Part shown: positions 40,701-49,015 of the stretch, piece by piece
Numbering within the stretch: position 1 is the stretch's first letter
How the letters are laid out: each line of letters starts with the position of its first letter
Assembly: GCF_016695175.1 (NCBI RefSeq)
Contig: NZ_CP068023.1
Span: 1,228,501-1,292,500 of the forward strand
Reading direction: 5' to 3'
Source: Pseudoalteromonas sp. GCY
GTDB taxonomy: Bacteria; Pseudomonadota; Gammaproteobacteria; Enterobacterales; Alteromonadaceae
Length of the DNA stretch: 64,000 nt
Notes under the pieces: generated by a model
Told to the model about the DNA's origin: nothing
What the model saw: the letters and a program-made list of their open reading frames with translations, nothing else
Databases searched by the model: none
Program-made: the position numbers and the translations under genes

Positions 40701-42337
40701 TCGCTTGCATGGTCGGGAGACAGGGGCACATAAGCCGCACCCGCTTTAGTGACAGCAAGAATTGCAATCAGCATCTCGATAGAAGGCTGCATGTACAGCG
40801 CAATTAACGTATCGGCAGTGAGGGCTTGTTGATACTGAGACTGATATTGCGCCCGTAAATGCAAGGCAAGGGCGTTGGCTCTGGCGTTAAGGGTTTTATA
40901 ATCGATAGATTGTGTTTGGGTTTGTAGCGCGATTTGATCTGGATGCTTACTTACCGCTTGTTCAAACCAGTGATTTAAAGTGGTGTCAGAAAAGAACGTT
41001 TCATTATCTTGATTGCTGCGCGCCAAGATAAGCTTTTGCTCTTCTTCATCCAGTACTGGCAGTTCGGCGATATTAAGATCGCTAGAGTGGGTAAGTAATT
41101 CAATAAAGCGCGCCTGAATATCGGTGATCCGTGTCATTGCCACGCGAGAAAAGACAGACTTAGCGGCGACCACTTTACGACAAAGGCCACCTTCGGTTTC
41201 AAAATGCGTAAATTCGATATCAAATTGTGAAACACCGGGCTCAATGGATACCCCTTTGATAATGGTATCTCCCGCTGTGCCCAAAGCAAGTTCGTACCCT
41301 TGGCGACCAATCATCAACGGAGTGATCCCTGGACGAATGCCGTTGCTTTTTAGCTTGGCTAAGTAGTTACAGGTGACATTAATATGCTTTGCAGCGTCTT
41401 TATTATTATTTCCTGAAAGCAGTAATTGGGTGAGCTGGTTACTGACTTCACTGATAAGCGATGCGCCTGTGTACTGCTCAATGTCGCAAATAGAAACCGT
41501 TTCAACGTCTGAATAATGACCTAAGATCGCGCGTGTTTTACGGGTGCGGCGAGCCATCGGGATCCCTATGGTCAAATCGGTTTGCCCGGTGGTATGAAAT
41601 AAAGTCAAAAAGACGCTGGCAAGCACGACGCTAAAACTCGTGACACCAGCTTGAGAGGCGGCCTGTTTTACTTGTTTGAGTGCCTCTGGGTTTTCTTCAC
41701 GAAACGCGATGCCGTCATAATGGTGCGTTAGTGCCTCAGTATTACTCTGATAAAAATCGATAGGATAGAGTTCGCTCTTTTGTGAAGTTGCTGCACGCTC
41801 AGGCTTTTCTTCAAACATCACTTGATAATCAAGGGGGGCGAGATCAAGTTCAGAGTTATCAAGCACCGCTTCTACACATGCGAGTAAATCGCTCATTAGT
41901 ACTTGCAATGCCCACTGGTCACAGTTGATGTGATGCCCTTTGATGGTCAATAGCAACCGAGTTTCTGAGCTACAAGCGTAGAATTGAAAGGTCTCTTTAG
42001 TGATATCGATAGCTTGCTCAATTAAGGTTTTGGCGGTGACAGAGTCACTAAAAGCGGCAATCTCATCAGGCACGGCCAATAACTTAGGGGCACTGGCTAA
42101 TAATTCGAGTTGTGGTTCGCCTTGAGCCTCATCAATACGACTCGATAAAACTGGGTGCCTTGCAAATAGCAACACCAAGGCTTGCTGCAGTGCCTCGGCT
42201 GTGAGCCCGCCGGTAAACTGTACCGCGCAAGCGATGTTATATACTGGATTTGCCAAATCAAGCTGTTGGGCTTGCCATACGTGAAGTTGCCTCGTTGTCA
42301 GAGACTTGAAATTGGCGGAATTGGACAGTGAGTTCAT
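37784..42337 (-). CDS. altK: NRPS, lipo-initiation module (Thr)
   Basis: A 1517-residue synthetase: starter C (about 5-430), A (455-960), T (Ser1012 in GGDSI) and E (HHLIIDAVSW; 1065-1490). The start is the ATG at 42337, preceded by AAGGAT; an in-frame GTG at 42365-42367 is the alternative. The A-domain pocket reads DFWNIGMVHK, the textbook Thr code. The first C domain would join the aryl-polyene acyl chain to Thr. Its active motif is HHINCDQ, with Gln in place of the usual Gly. The E domain predicts D-allo-Thr. The tail ends in a Glu/Gln/Thr-rich segment that probably docks to AltL. It follows the type II thioesterase gene by 23 bp. Confidence 0.95.
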   Translation of the reverse strand: MNSLSNSANFKSLTTRQLHVWQAQQLDLANPVYNIACAVQFTGGLTAEALQQALVLLFARHPVLSSRIDEAQGEPQLELLASAPKLLAVPDEIAAFSDSVTAKTLIEQAIDITKETFQFYACSSETRLLLTIKGHHINCDQWALQVLMSDLLACVEAVLDNSELDLAPLDYQVMFEEKPERAATSQKSELYPIDFYQSNTEALTHHYDGIAFREENPEALKQVKQAASQAGVTSFSVVLASVFLTLFHTTGQTDLTIGIPMARRTRKTRAILGHYSDVETVSICDIEQYTGASLISEVSNQLTQLLLSGNNNKDAAKHINVTCNYLAKLKSNGIRPGITPLMIGRQGYELALGTAGDTIIKGVSIEPGVSQFDIEFTHFETEGGLCRKVVAAKSVFSRVAMTRITDIQARFIELLTHSSDLNIAELPVLDEEEQKLILARSNQDNETFFSDTTLNHWFEQAVSKHPDQIALQTQTQSIDYKTLNARANALALHLRAQYQSQYQQALTADTLIALYMQPSIEMLIAILAVTKAGAAYVPLSPDHASERTTFILSDTNPSLLIVDEQEYAAAQDKCRLAEVACPLVTPLNAQQQSDTAPVISQSPQDLVYIIYTSGTTGQPKGVMQTHENVARLFTATEQDYGFDHHDTWVLYHAYTFDFSVWEMWGALLYGGKLCIPDNSLIRDFEAFADYCSDNQVTVLNQTPAAFYEFSAAALNAKLNFDKLRYVIFGGDKLNPEMLNPWWNCYGDEQPLLVNMYGITETTVHVTYKALTQQSSSKASHIGRPILDMKAYVLNSKLQLVEPGACGELYIGGAGLARGYLNREALSQERFISSPYASEQDIQQGRARLYKTGDLARRLPDGELEYIGRNDNQVKIRGYRIELGEIESVINQLPEVAQAVVIDRTLQGVSYLAAYLKFKPEFIGQIEQVKAQVSQALPNYMQPKTWTELAEIPLTGNGKLDRKALPEPELTSQSEYVAPEDETEALLCEAFKSLLGIEQVSTKDDFFAIGGDSILTIQLVALLRKQGIELQVKDIFDCPTAAALSQRIVSVQATQREIIQEQGLLSGRFDLLPIQQWFFNKALPEENHWNQAFAIRIPSGFSQTQLQEALHSLSDQHDMLRTTFMEFEGHITQEYNDVSTMAPLNVLNGKSHDVQAELNARQSQFDICNGPLWQVTHIEAFCEDYDLLHFALHHLIIDAVSWRIIAQDLQTLLAQGELLSKRTSYRQWVEMMQAYPAAHPQEMAFWQRLATNLPSYPPSMAATPSTAWLELDAHTTARLIRDANAGFNTQGEELLLAALCQALSKTFKQTQHAITLESHGREMWRDDADINQTIGWFTCLYPLRLTQQATLSDTIIDAKEALRQIPNKGLGFGSAQLQDTNLTLPSISFNYLGQMGGQSDALWQIDNQLQTETSSAQNGSDLILDINALVQGEQLRIKVDSLLDGNLTDAFATHLTQALHDVLDTALEAKKRGGVCTPSDFGAGSLSQEQLAALQSQLSETQLEQTTTQSEKTQELEI

Positions 42338-42360
42338 TGCGTGATCCTTGTTTTTTCGCC

Positions 42361-43116
42361 TTAACACAACGGCTTTTGCCAGTTTGCTTTTTGGTATTTT
42401 GTTTGCTGCAAGCGAGCTAGGTGTCGCGCTACTGCGGCGACAATCACCTCACACGCCAGCGTTGGGCGTTGTTGTAAATACATATGACAGCCATCGACAT
42501 GATGGTGCTGAAAATGGTTCTCGCAGTACTCAGACCAAGCTTGGTGTGACTCAGGCTTAACCAAGTGATCTTGTGTGGCGAGGATCAGTTCGACCGGCAT
42601 CGTCAACGTGATGTCAGTACTGACGGGTTGCTCGGCTAACATAAAGTCGTCTTTAAACATGGCGGCCACAACCGCTTCTACATCCTTCGTTAAACGATGT
42701 TTAGGCAGCATGTCGAGATGATATAAAGTCGTGAGCAAGTCCGAGTCAGTCAATTTTGAGTACTGGGTAGCCGAGGGAATACTTGGCGCGCGGCACCCAG
42801 ATAAACAGAGTAAATCCGGTGTTGTCAGTGCGTGTTTAGCAAGATGATCGGCAAGCTTATAAGCCACCATCCCGCCAAGGCTGTGACCAAAGAACACGCA
42901 CAACCGCTCACTACGCAGCTGAAGTTGCGTGCTACTACTTAGGTGACTAAGTGCCTCATCCCAGTCTCGTAAAGATTGCATACCTGCTTTAGTACCACGG
43001 CCCGGTAAGTCGATGCCGTGGAGTTGCCAATGCGCAGGTAAATGTTTGGCCCATTCCCTAAAAAACAAAGAAGAGCCACCTGCGTGATGGAAACAGTATA
43101 AGTCAACCGGCATCAT
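42361..43116 (-). CDS. altJ: Type II thioesterase
   Basis: A 251-residue alpha/beta hydrolase of the GrsT type that clears wrongly loaded carrier domains. Seen: CFHHAGGSSLFFREWAKHLP at the N-terminus, the nucleophile FFGHSLGGMVAYKLA, an acid in LATQDHLVKP and a late His in VDGCHMYLQQ. It stands directly before altK and overlaps altI by four bases, so it is part of the same transcript. It might also release the polyene chain, but the usual role in such clusters is proofreading. Confidence 0.92.
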   Translation of the reverse strand: MMPVDLYCFHHAGGSSLFFREWAKHLPAHWQLHGIDLPGRGTKAGMQSLRDWDEALSHLSSSTQLQLRSERLCVFFGHSLGGMVAYKLADHLAKHALTTPDLLCLSGCRAPSIPSATQYSKLTDSDLLTTLYHLDMLPKHRLTKDVEAVVAAMFKDDFMLAEQPVSTDITLTMPVELILATQDHLVKPESHQAWSEYCENHFQHHHVDGCHMYLQQRPTLACEVIVAAVARHLARLQQTKYQKANWQKPLC

Positions 43117-43820
43117 AGCTTGAGCTCCAGCGTTGGTGTGAATGCGATGGATTGACCGGTGAGCATGGTGTTGGTTTTCATAAAGTTGACTAGGTATTCC
43201 ACCAAGTCTTGATAGCTGTATACCGCAGGTCGTGCACCCAGTACGCCTCCTTTTAGGTTGCGCTTTTGGATTCTTGCGGCTTTGCTATCGGTAGCCAGTA
43301 GCGGTAACACAAAACTGTTAACTGCCAGCTTGCTACCTTGATACTCGCGCGCGAGCGTCATCATCAATGCATTATGAGCGTGGTTACAGACACTGGCGGT
43401 GGCTTCTAACTCGTAATTTAAGGTGTCTGATTGAGTTAAAAAGACGAGGTTTCCACCACTCACTCTGAGGTTGTCCGCGATGACTCTGAGTGCCGAAAAT
43501 GCGCTTTCTAGACGCGCAATCACTTGCTCGCCAACGGCAATGTCTTCAAGTAGTTTGCTTTCATCAAGGCGATTGGCACAATGCAGTACCATCACTTCTT
43601 GCTGATTATTATTGATTTCAAACCAATCTAGTAATCCTTTGGTGTTTAACTCCGAAAGGGGAGCGTTGATGTGGATATGGCTCGCCTCTGGATTATGCGC
43701 GAGCACCTCAGCACTTGCATTGATAAGGAGTAACGGATGTTTTTGCGACAGCAAATGGGTAACAAAGTGGCTATCAAACTCACTTGTTGGATAAAGTAAA
43801 ATAAACGCTTGAGCATTCAT
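43113..43820 (-). CDS. altI: Degenerate short-chain dehydrogenase/reductase-like protein
   Basis: A 235-residue protein with the order and spacing of an SDR fold, but without the working parts. The dinucleotide motif TGxxxGxG is replaced by YPTSEFDSH, the N-N-A-G region reads LHCANRLDES, and the S-Y-K catalytic set is missing (the usual YxxxK region reads CNHAHNALMM). It resembles an inactive partner of a ketoreductase. It lies between the active ketoreductase AltH and AltJ with four-base overlaps on both sides, so it probably works with AltH in the polyene complex, for example as a heterodimer partner. That role is inference. Confidence 0.75.
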   Translation of the reverse strand: MNAQAFILLYPTSEFDSHFVTHLLSQKHPLLLINASAEVLAHNPEASHIHINAPLSELNTKGLLDWFEINNNQQEVMVLHCANRLDESKLLEDIAVGEQVIARLESAFSALRVIADNLRVSGGNLVFLTQSDTLNYELEATASVCNHAHNALMMTLAREYQGSKLAVNSFVLPLLATDSKAARIQKRNLKGGVLGARPAVYSYQDLVEYLVNFMKTNTMLTGQSIAFTPTLELKL

Positions 43821-44554
43821 ACCGCAAGCCCTCCATCCAGACGAAGTACATTTCCGGTTTGGTAGTTAGAGGCGCTAGAAGCGAGATATAGCGTGGCATC
43901 AGCAATTTCTTTTACGCTACCAACGCGACCAAGTGCGGTGTGTTTAAGCACCGGATTGATAATGCTTGCGGGGATATCATCAATCATATCGGTTGCAATA
44001 AACGTCGGAGCGAGTGCATTACAGTAAATACCACAATGACCATATTGCCGTGCAATAGTCCGAGTGAGGCCAATAATTGCGCCTTTTGAGGTGGCGTAGT
44101 TGGCTTGACCCTCACGTCCGCTTATTCCGCTTTGCGAAACCATGTTGATAATCTTGCCTTCACCTTGCTTAGTCATGACAGGCAACACCGCTTGGCAACA
44201 CAGCAAAGTACCCTTGAAGTTGATATCTAACACGTTATGAAAGGCGTCGTACGACATCTGAGAGAACAAGCTATCATTCGTGATCCCAGCGTTATTCACC
44301 AATACATCAACCCGACCCGTGTCGCTTATCGCTTGGCGAATAGCGGAGTTGACGAACTCGCTGTCGGTAATATTGCCGCTTTGTTGAGTGAAACGAGCTT
44401 GATACTCTGGTTTGTGTAACTCCGCGATGGGGGTTTGCGTGCGACAAATACCGTATACTCGAGCACCACCTTGCAAAAAGGCGAGTGCGATGCCTTTGCC
44501 TATCCCTTTGGATACGCCAGTCACTACTACTGTCTTTCCAGTAAACACAACCAA
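43817..44554 (-). CDS. altH: 3-ketoacyl-ACP reductase (FabG type)
   Basis: A 245-residue SDR with all catalytic elements: TGVSKGIGKG for NADPH, VNNAGIT, the Ser in MVSQSGISG and the YATSK Tyr/Lys pair, and a C-terminal LDGGLAV. It would reduce the beta-keto group after each elongation of the aryl polyene. It follows altG by five bases and overlaps altI by four. Fatty-acid FabG is the closest alternative, but its place between cluster genes makes a polyene role likely. Confidence 0.93.
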   Translation of the reverse strand: MVVFTGKTVVVTGVSKGIGKGIALAFLQGGARVYGICRTQTPIAELHKPEYQARFTQQSGNITDSEFVNSAIRQAISDTGRVDVLVNNAGITNDSLFSQMSYDAFHNVLDINFKGTLLCCQAVLPVMTKQGEGKIINMVSQSGISGREGQANYATSKGAIIGLTRTIARQYGHCGIYCNALAPTFIATDMIDDIPASIINPVLKHTALGRVGSVKEIADATLYLASSASNYQTGNVLRLDGGLAV

Positions 44555-44559
44555 GTTCC

Positions 44560-44958
44560 TTAATCCGTGTAAACAATCGTGAGTTCGGCTTTTGCAACCA
44601 ACTCATCTTCAACGTGTGCTTGTGCTTTAAAGCGCGCCATCGCACCAAATTCAGTTTCTAGTTTTGCCGTTACTTTAATGATTTCGCCGGGGCGAACAGG
44701 GCGACTAAATTTGGCTTTTTCTATGGAAGACAGCATGCCCCCTTTGTGCGTGTTGTTGCAGCACAAGCCGCTGATCTGCGCCATGGTTTCAATGATTAAC
44801 ACACCTGGGAAAATAGGCTCATCCGGAAAATGTCCTTGAAGGCCAGGCTCGTTATGCGAGACAAACTTCAGTCCAACAATCATCTCTCCTGGTGAGTGTT
44901 CGATTATCTTGTCTGCAAACTTAAATGGTGCCTTATGCGGCAAGTTATCGGTGATCAT
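44560..44958 (-). CDS. altG: 3-hydroxyacyl-ACP dehydratase (FabZ type)
   Basis: A 132-residue hot-dog-fold dehydratase. The catalytic His43 is in LQGHFPDEPIFPG and Glu57 in LIIETMAQ, as in FabZ. It would remove water from the 3-hydroxyacyl chain to give each double bond of the polyene; no enoyl reductase gene is present in the cluster, so the double bonds stay. It overlaps the end of altF by four bases. Confidence 0.93.
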   Translation of the reverse strand: MITDNLPHKAPFKFADKIIEHSPGEMIVGLKFVSHNEPGLQGHFPDEPIFPGVLIIETMAQISGLCCNNTHKGGMLSSIEKAKFSRPVRPGEIIKVTAKLETEFGAMARFKAQAHVEDELVAKAELTIVYTD

Positions 44959-46070
44959 GATTTTTCATCTCCCCAGTCAAAGCAGAAGTAAACGATGAGG
45001 AAGAACACCACGCTGGTGACGCCTAAAATAATCAGTTGACGACTTACCGCAGCCAGTTCAACTCCTTGGTTTGCGACTAAGCGCAGTGCATCCAAAAACG
45101 CAGTGGTTGGCAGTAACGAAACTATTTCTCGCAGTAGAGTGGGAAAGTTAGCCGTGTCAAAATAAATGCCCGATAAGAACATCAACGGAAAGTAAAGTAA
45201 GTTAGCTATCCCTGATGAGACTTCAACCCGTTGGCTGCGGGCGCCGACTAACACGCCGAGCATACAGATACAAAATGAACCGAGTGCCATTACCGCAATG
45301 ATATCCAGCACGTTTCCTTGCAGCGTGTAACCAAATAAAAAGTGAAATGCGACGAACAGAATCAGCATTTGGAATACCAGTAAGAATAAGCGTGCGAGCA
45401 CGATCCCAATGATGTAATCACGGCGCTTGAAAGGAGAAAGGCGTAGGCGTTTAAAAAAGCCGTTTTGTCTGTCTGAAACTAAACTGTTGGCAATCGATAC
45501 TAGTGCTAAACCAAGGACTTGTAACACGATGATCCCAGGGATCAACCAGTCAGTGTAACGATAACCTTTAACGCTAATGACATTGCTTCGCATCTCTTCG
45601 CCATTAGCTTGCGCTTTAAGACGCAATAGATAGTTACGTGCCATTAACGACTCATCGGAGTTATGAGTAGAAAACATAGCGTTGGGGGCAAGGTAGACTT
45701 CAGGGCTCACCTCATTTTGCAGCTTACGTAGCACCGAGTCTGGTGAGCTGATCACTTCCGCCAGCTGAGCGGAAGCAAAACTGTCTTCCAGCACAATTGA
45801 ATCGGTTTGTGAGAGGCGGGTAACGGTAACGAGCGGATCTTCCTCCATTGCTTTTAGCCATTTCTGCTCGATTTGCTCGCCATGCATCACCACCACATTC
45901 ATAGGAGACATTTTTGGTCCACCAGAGAAGGCTTGGATCAACAATAGGGCGATGAAAATAGGTAAACCGAATGTCCATAGCAATACCGCTTTATCACGGA
46001 AAAAAGGTCGAATATTGACCATCATTAATTGCCAAAATGGATATAACTTAGTTTGACTTAACTCAGGCAT
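44955..46070 (-). CDS. altF: ABC-2 type exporter permease
   Basis: A 371-residue membrane protein of the ABC-2 (YhhJ/DrrB-like) type. One helix lies near residue 30, then a periplasmic domain (about 50-170), then five further helices starting with DWLIPGIIVLQVLGLALVSI. A conserved intracellular SDRQNGFFKRLRLSP loop contacts the ATPase, and YFPLMFLSGIYF is typical of ABC-2 permeases. It overlaps altE by eight bases and altG by four. With AltE it probably exports alterochromides through the inner membrane or supports their placement in the envelope. Confidence 0.9.
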   Translation of the reverse strand: MPELSQTKLYPFWQLMMVNIRPFFRDKAVLLWTFGLPIFIALLLIQAFSGGPKMSPMNVVVMHGEQIEQKWLKAMEEDPLVTVTRLSQTDSIVLEDSFASAQLAEVISSPDSVLRKLQNEVSPEVYLAPNAMFSTHNSDESLMARNYLLRLKAQANGEEMRSNVISVKGYRYTDWLIPGIIVLQVLGLALVSIANSLVSDRQNGFFKRLRLSPFKRRDYIIGIVLARLFLLVFQMLILFVAFHFLFGYTLQGNVLDIIAVMALGSFCICMLGVLVGARSQRVEVSSGIANLLYFPLMFLSGIYFDTANFPTLLREIVSLLPTTAFLDALRLVANQGVELAAVSRQLIILGVTSVVFFLIVYFCFDWGDEKS

Positions 46071-46830
46071 AACTTTCCCTCTCCATCGTGGAACCTGTGA
46101 GTTTCAAAAATACGTCGTTGAGTGTGGCTTTTCTGGGTTCTTTAATCACCGGAGTCTCAAAGGTGCGATTAATAATGTCGCTTGGTGCGCCTGACTCTAT
46201 GATTTGACCTGAATTAATGATGGCTAAGTTGTCGCATAAGAACTCTGCCTCATCCATGTAGTGTGTCGTTAACATCACACAGGTACCGGCTTCTTTGAGA
46301 TCTTTAATGATGTGCCAAAATTCCTGGCGACTCGTGGGGTCAAGTCCCGTAGTTGGCTCATCTAAAAAAACCAACTTGGGCTGGCCAACCACTGCCATCG
46401 CCAAAAATACGCGTTGTTTTTGCCCACCACTGAGTTCGCTTAGCCAAGCGTCTTTTTTCTCGCTTAAATTGAAGCGCTCAAGCAGCGTATCAATTGGCGT
46501 GTAGCTTGGGTAAAAGCTGGCAAATAGCTCGACGCACTCTTTTACTTTGAGTTTTTCGTAGAGGTTATTGTGTTGCATCACGCCACCCATAAGGCTGCGA
46601 AGTTTGGTTTCGTGTTGCTTCCAATTAAGACCGAATAACGTCACTTCACCTGACGTTGCACTACGCAAGCCTTGTAGTATTTCCAACGTCGTGGTTTTTC
46701 CTGCGCCATTGGGCCCAAGGAGTCCGAAACATTCGCCTTCGCTAACGCTAAAAGAGACGTCATCGACGGCAACTTTTCGTGTTCTTTTGTAGACCTTCCT
46801 TAAGTTCTTCACTTCGATCACGGTCGTCAT
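46063..46830 (-). CDS. altE: ABC exporter ATPase
   Basis: A 255-residue ATPase with all signature parts: Walker A GLLGPNGAGKTTT, Q-loop VMQHNN, signature LSGGQKQR, Walker B KLVFLDEPTTGLDP and the switch His in LTTHYMDEAE. It is of the DrrA/CcmA type paired with ABC-2 permeases. It starts one base after altD ends and overlaps altF by eight bases. It powers the exporter encoded by altF. Confidence 0.93.
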   Translation of the reverse strand: MTTVIEVKNLRKVYKRTRKVAVDDVSFSVSEGECFGLLGPNGAGKTTTLEILQGLRSATSGEVTLFGLNWKQHETKLRSLMGGVMQHNNLYEKLKVKECVELFASFYPSYTPIDTLLERFNLSEKKDAWLSELSGGQKQRVFLAMAVVGQPKLVFLDEPTTGLDPTSRQEFWHIIKDLKEAGTCVMLTTHYMDEAEFLCDNLAIINSGQIIESGAPSDIINRTFETPVIKEPRKATLNDVFLKLTGSTMERESYA

Positions 46831-46831
46831 C

Positions 46832-49015
46832 TTATTTCCTTACTGTTCGTAAAATACATCCCGTCATACTTCCCGCGAGATTAACGCTTAGGAGTAGGGT
46901 TTGATCTAACTCGGTATCACCAACTGGGGTGTTGAGTGCATGCATTAGCGCACGCACTGCTAATTCTGTACTGTGTAGAGGCGTGCTTTGTGGTTGATAT
47001 TTTATAAGTTGAGCTTGTGGTAAATGGCTGTCCAAGCTTGCTGCAATGGTGGCAAACGCTTCGTCGTGATGAGTACTTAACACGACATTGCCCACTTGGC
47101 CCAACTTCCTAGCATGGCTTGCCAATAATCTGTCTAGTGCTTGATGTTCCTGCGCATCATTGATTTGAATAAAATCAATGAGTTCTGCGAGAGGTTGGTA
47201 GCCTTCCGGTAACACCTCGCTGGTTGCCAAGAGCGCCGCGCTGGAAAAATGACCGATATCTGCTTGGAATTGATGTGCAGCCCAGACTTGCTGCGAGAGC
47301 GCAGTATCGTCTTGCGAGCTACATACCATCGCATATCGACTTCTACCTTCACGCATATCAAGTGTTGCGCTCCAAAGCGCATGTAAAAAGTCATTGCCTA
47401 AATCACTCACACAAGTGGCCGAGTTTTTAAAGCCGAAGCCGAGTGCCAGTTGCCCTAATGTGGCATTGACGACGGTATTGGGGAAATGCGTACTTTTTAG
47501 CTCAGCAATGCCATCTTGAAATGATGCGAGGTTTTTATCTAAGGTTTCCAGCGAGCCAATAGGATTAGCATAGTAGGCTGCGAATTCTGGCAGTGGTAAT
47601 TGAGCAAGGTCTAGCTCGCTGTCTTGTAAGGTAAATTGACAGGCACCCAAGGCAAATTGTGCAACACACGGTGTACGGCGCTGGAAAAGTGCAGGGAACT
47701 GCTGTTTTAAGTTAAATTCAGCAAAGTGGTCGGTGCTATTTTGTCTAGCATTGTACACTTCAGTATCAGATAGACTGGTGGCGGCAAGTAGATAAACCGG
47801 TTTTGGCGCTGTGTTAATTGACGTTTTCTCTTGCTTACTGAGCAGCATACTGGTGTTGTGACCGCCAAACGCTGAGTTAGTCACCGCAAAAACATCAACA
47901 ACCTGAGGTTTTGCCTGATTGGTCACTAATTGATACGCTTGGCAACAAGACCTTATTGAGTCGACCCCCAGCGTTGCCGGTAGAAGTCCTTCATCCTGGC
48001 TGACCAAAGTTGAAATAAGTTCTACGGCACCAGCGGCACCAAGGGTATGACCAAAGTAAGATTTACTACTTGAAACCGAGACGTCGCGCATGGCCTGTTC
48101 ACCAATGGCTGATTGGATCCCTTTTAGCTCTGCGCCATCATTTGCTGGCGTGCCAGTCCCGTGGCTGTTGATATATTCAATATTACTTGCTGCAACGGGG
48201 GCATAGGACAATGTCTGCGTAAAAGCGCGGCGTACACCATCGCCCTCGGGGTTAGGCGCTGTAGCGTGGTGAGCATCTAAGCTCGACCCTGTAGCGAGCA
48301 ATTGATATCGCAGCGTTGCGTTACGCTGATTGGCATGTGTTTGCGATTCAAAGACTAAGAAGCCTGCGCCTTCACCTAAACTTAATCCCATTTTTTCGCT
48401 GTATGGAGCACAAGGTTCAGGACTCAAGGACTGTACCGACTGAAAGCCGCCGTAAACCAGCTCGCTCAGAGCATCCGCACCGCCAGCAATGACGACATCT
48501 GCTTGGTCGTTTTCGATAAGTTGCTTAGCAAAAGCAATGGCACTGCTACTTGCGGTACAGGCGGAGGTGAAAGTTATTACAGGGCCCTGAATACCGAAGT
48601 GGCGGCTGACATCGGTTGCAATTTGATGTGGTGGATAAAACTTAAACCCCAATTGATGCTGACCTTTAAGGCTCTCCATCAATGAAAACATACCGCAGTT
48701 TGCATTACCGAGAGTAAATGCCACACGGGTACTGTCCATCTGAGTTAAGGCTAAATTTGCATGCTCAAGTGCTTCTGTAACGGCATGGATAGCGTATTGG
48801 CTCGCCAGATCCATATCAAAATGTTCTGCGCTGTGGTTCTCGTAGTTGATAGCGAGCGCCCCAACATTGTGTGTTAGTCCCTGTGTGTCGAAACGATTAA
48901 TGCGGTCAATACCAGTGCGGTTTTCCTTGATGCTAGTTAGCAGCGCATGGCGATTCTCGCCTGCTGCACAGAGCACACCATAACCAGTAATGAAAGTTTG
49001 TTGTTTATTATTCAT
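46832..49015 (-). CDS. altD: Ketosynthase fused to a chain-length-factor-like domain
   Basis: A 727-residue protein. Residues 1-395 form a complete type II ketosynthase: Cys153 in SACTASSS, His285 in SHGTGTPAND, His323 in KSYFGHTLGAAG, and the closing AFGGHNTSM. Residues about 405-727 look like a second, shortened ketosynthase without the active Cys (the nucleophile region reads ATCVSDLGND) and without the HGTGT motif. That is the pattern of chain-length factors. In aryl-polyene clusters these two are normally separate genes. The start is the ATG at 49015, eight bases into altC. The enzyme would extend coumaroyl-ACP with malonyl units. Confidence 0.88.
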   Translation of the reverse strand: MNNKQQTFITGYGVLCAAGENRHALLTSIKENRTGIDRINRFDTQGLTHNVGALAINYENHSAEHFDMDLASQYAIHAVTEALEHANLALTQMDSTRVAFTLGNANCGMFSLMESLKGQHQLGFKFYPPHQIATDVSRHFGIQGPVITFTSACTASSSAIAFAKQLIENDQADVVIAGGADALSELVYGGFQSVQSLSPEPCAPYSEKMGLSLGEGAGFLVFESQTHANQRNATLRYQLLATGSSLDAHHATAPNPEGDGVRRAFTQTLSYAPVAASNIEYINSHGTGTPANDGAELKGIQSAIGEQAMRDVSVSSSKSYFGHTLGAAGAVELISTLVSQDEGLLPATLGVDSIRSCCQAYQLVTNQAKPQVVDVFAVTNSAFGGHNTSMLLSKQEKTSINTAPKPVYLLAATSLSDTEVYNARQNSTDHFAEFNLKQQFPALFQRRTPCVAQFALGACQFTLQDSELDLAQLPLPEFAAYYANPIGSLETLDKNLASFQDGIAELKSTHFPNTVVNATLGQLALGFGFKNSATCVSDLGNDFLHALWSATLDMREGRSRYAMVCSSQDDTALSQQVWAAHQFQADIGHFSSAALLATSEVLPEGYQPLAELIDFIQINDAQEHQALDRLLASHARKLGQVGNVVLSTHHDEAFATIAASLDSHLPQAQLIKYQPQSTPLHSTELAVRALMHALNTPVGDTELDQTLLLSVNLAGSMTGCILRTVRK

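Noticed and set aside
42365..42367. GTG start for altK, ten codons upstream
   Set aside because: The ATG at 42337 has a clear AAGGAT ribosome-binding site and a normal C-domain N-terminus.
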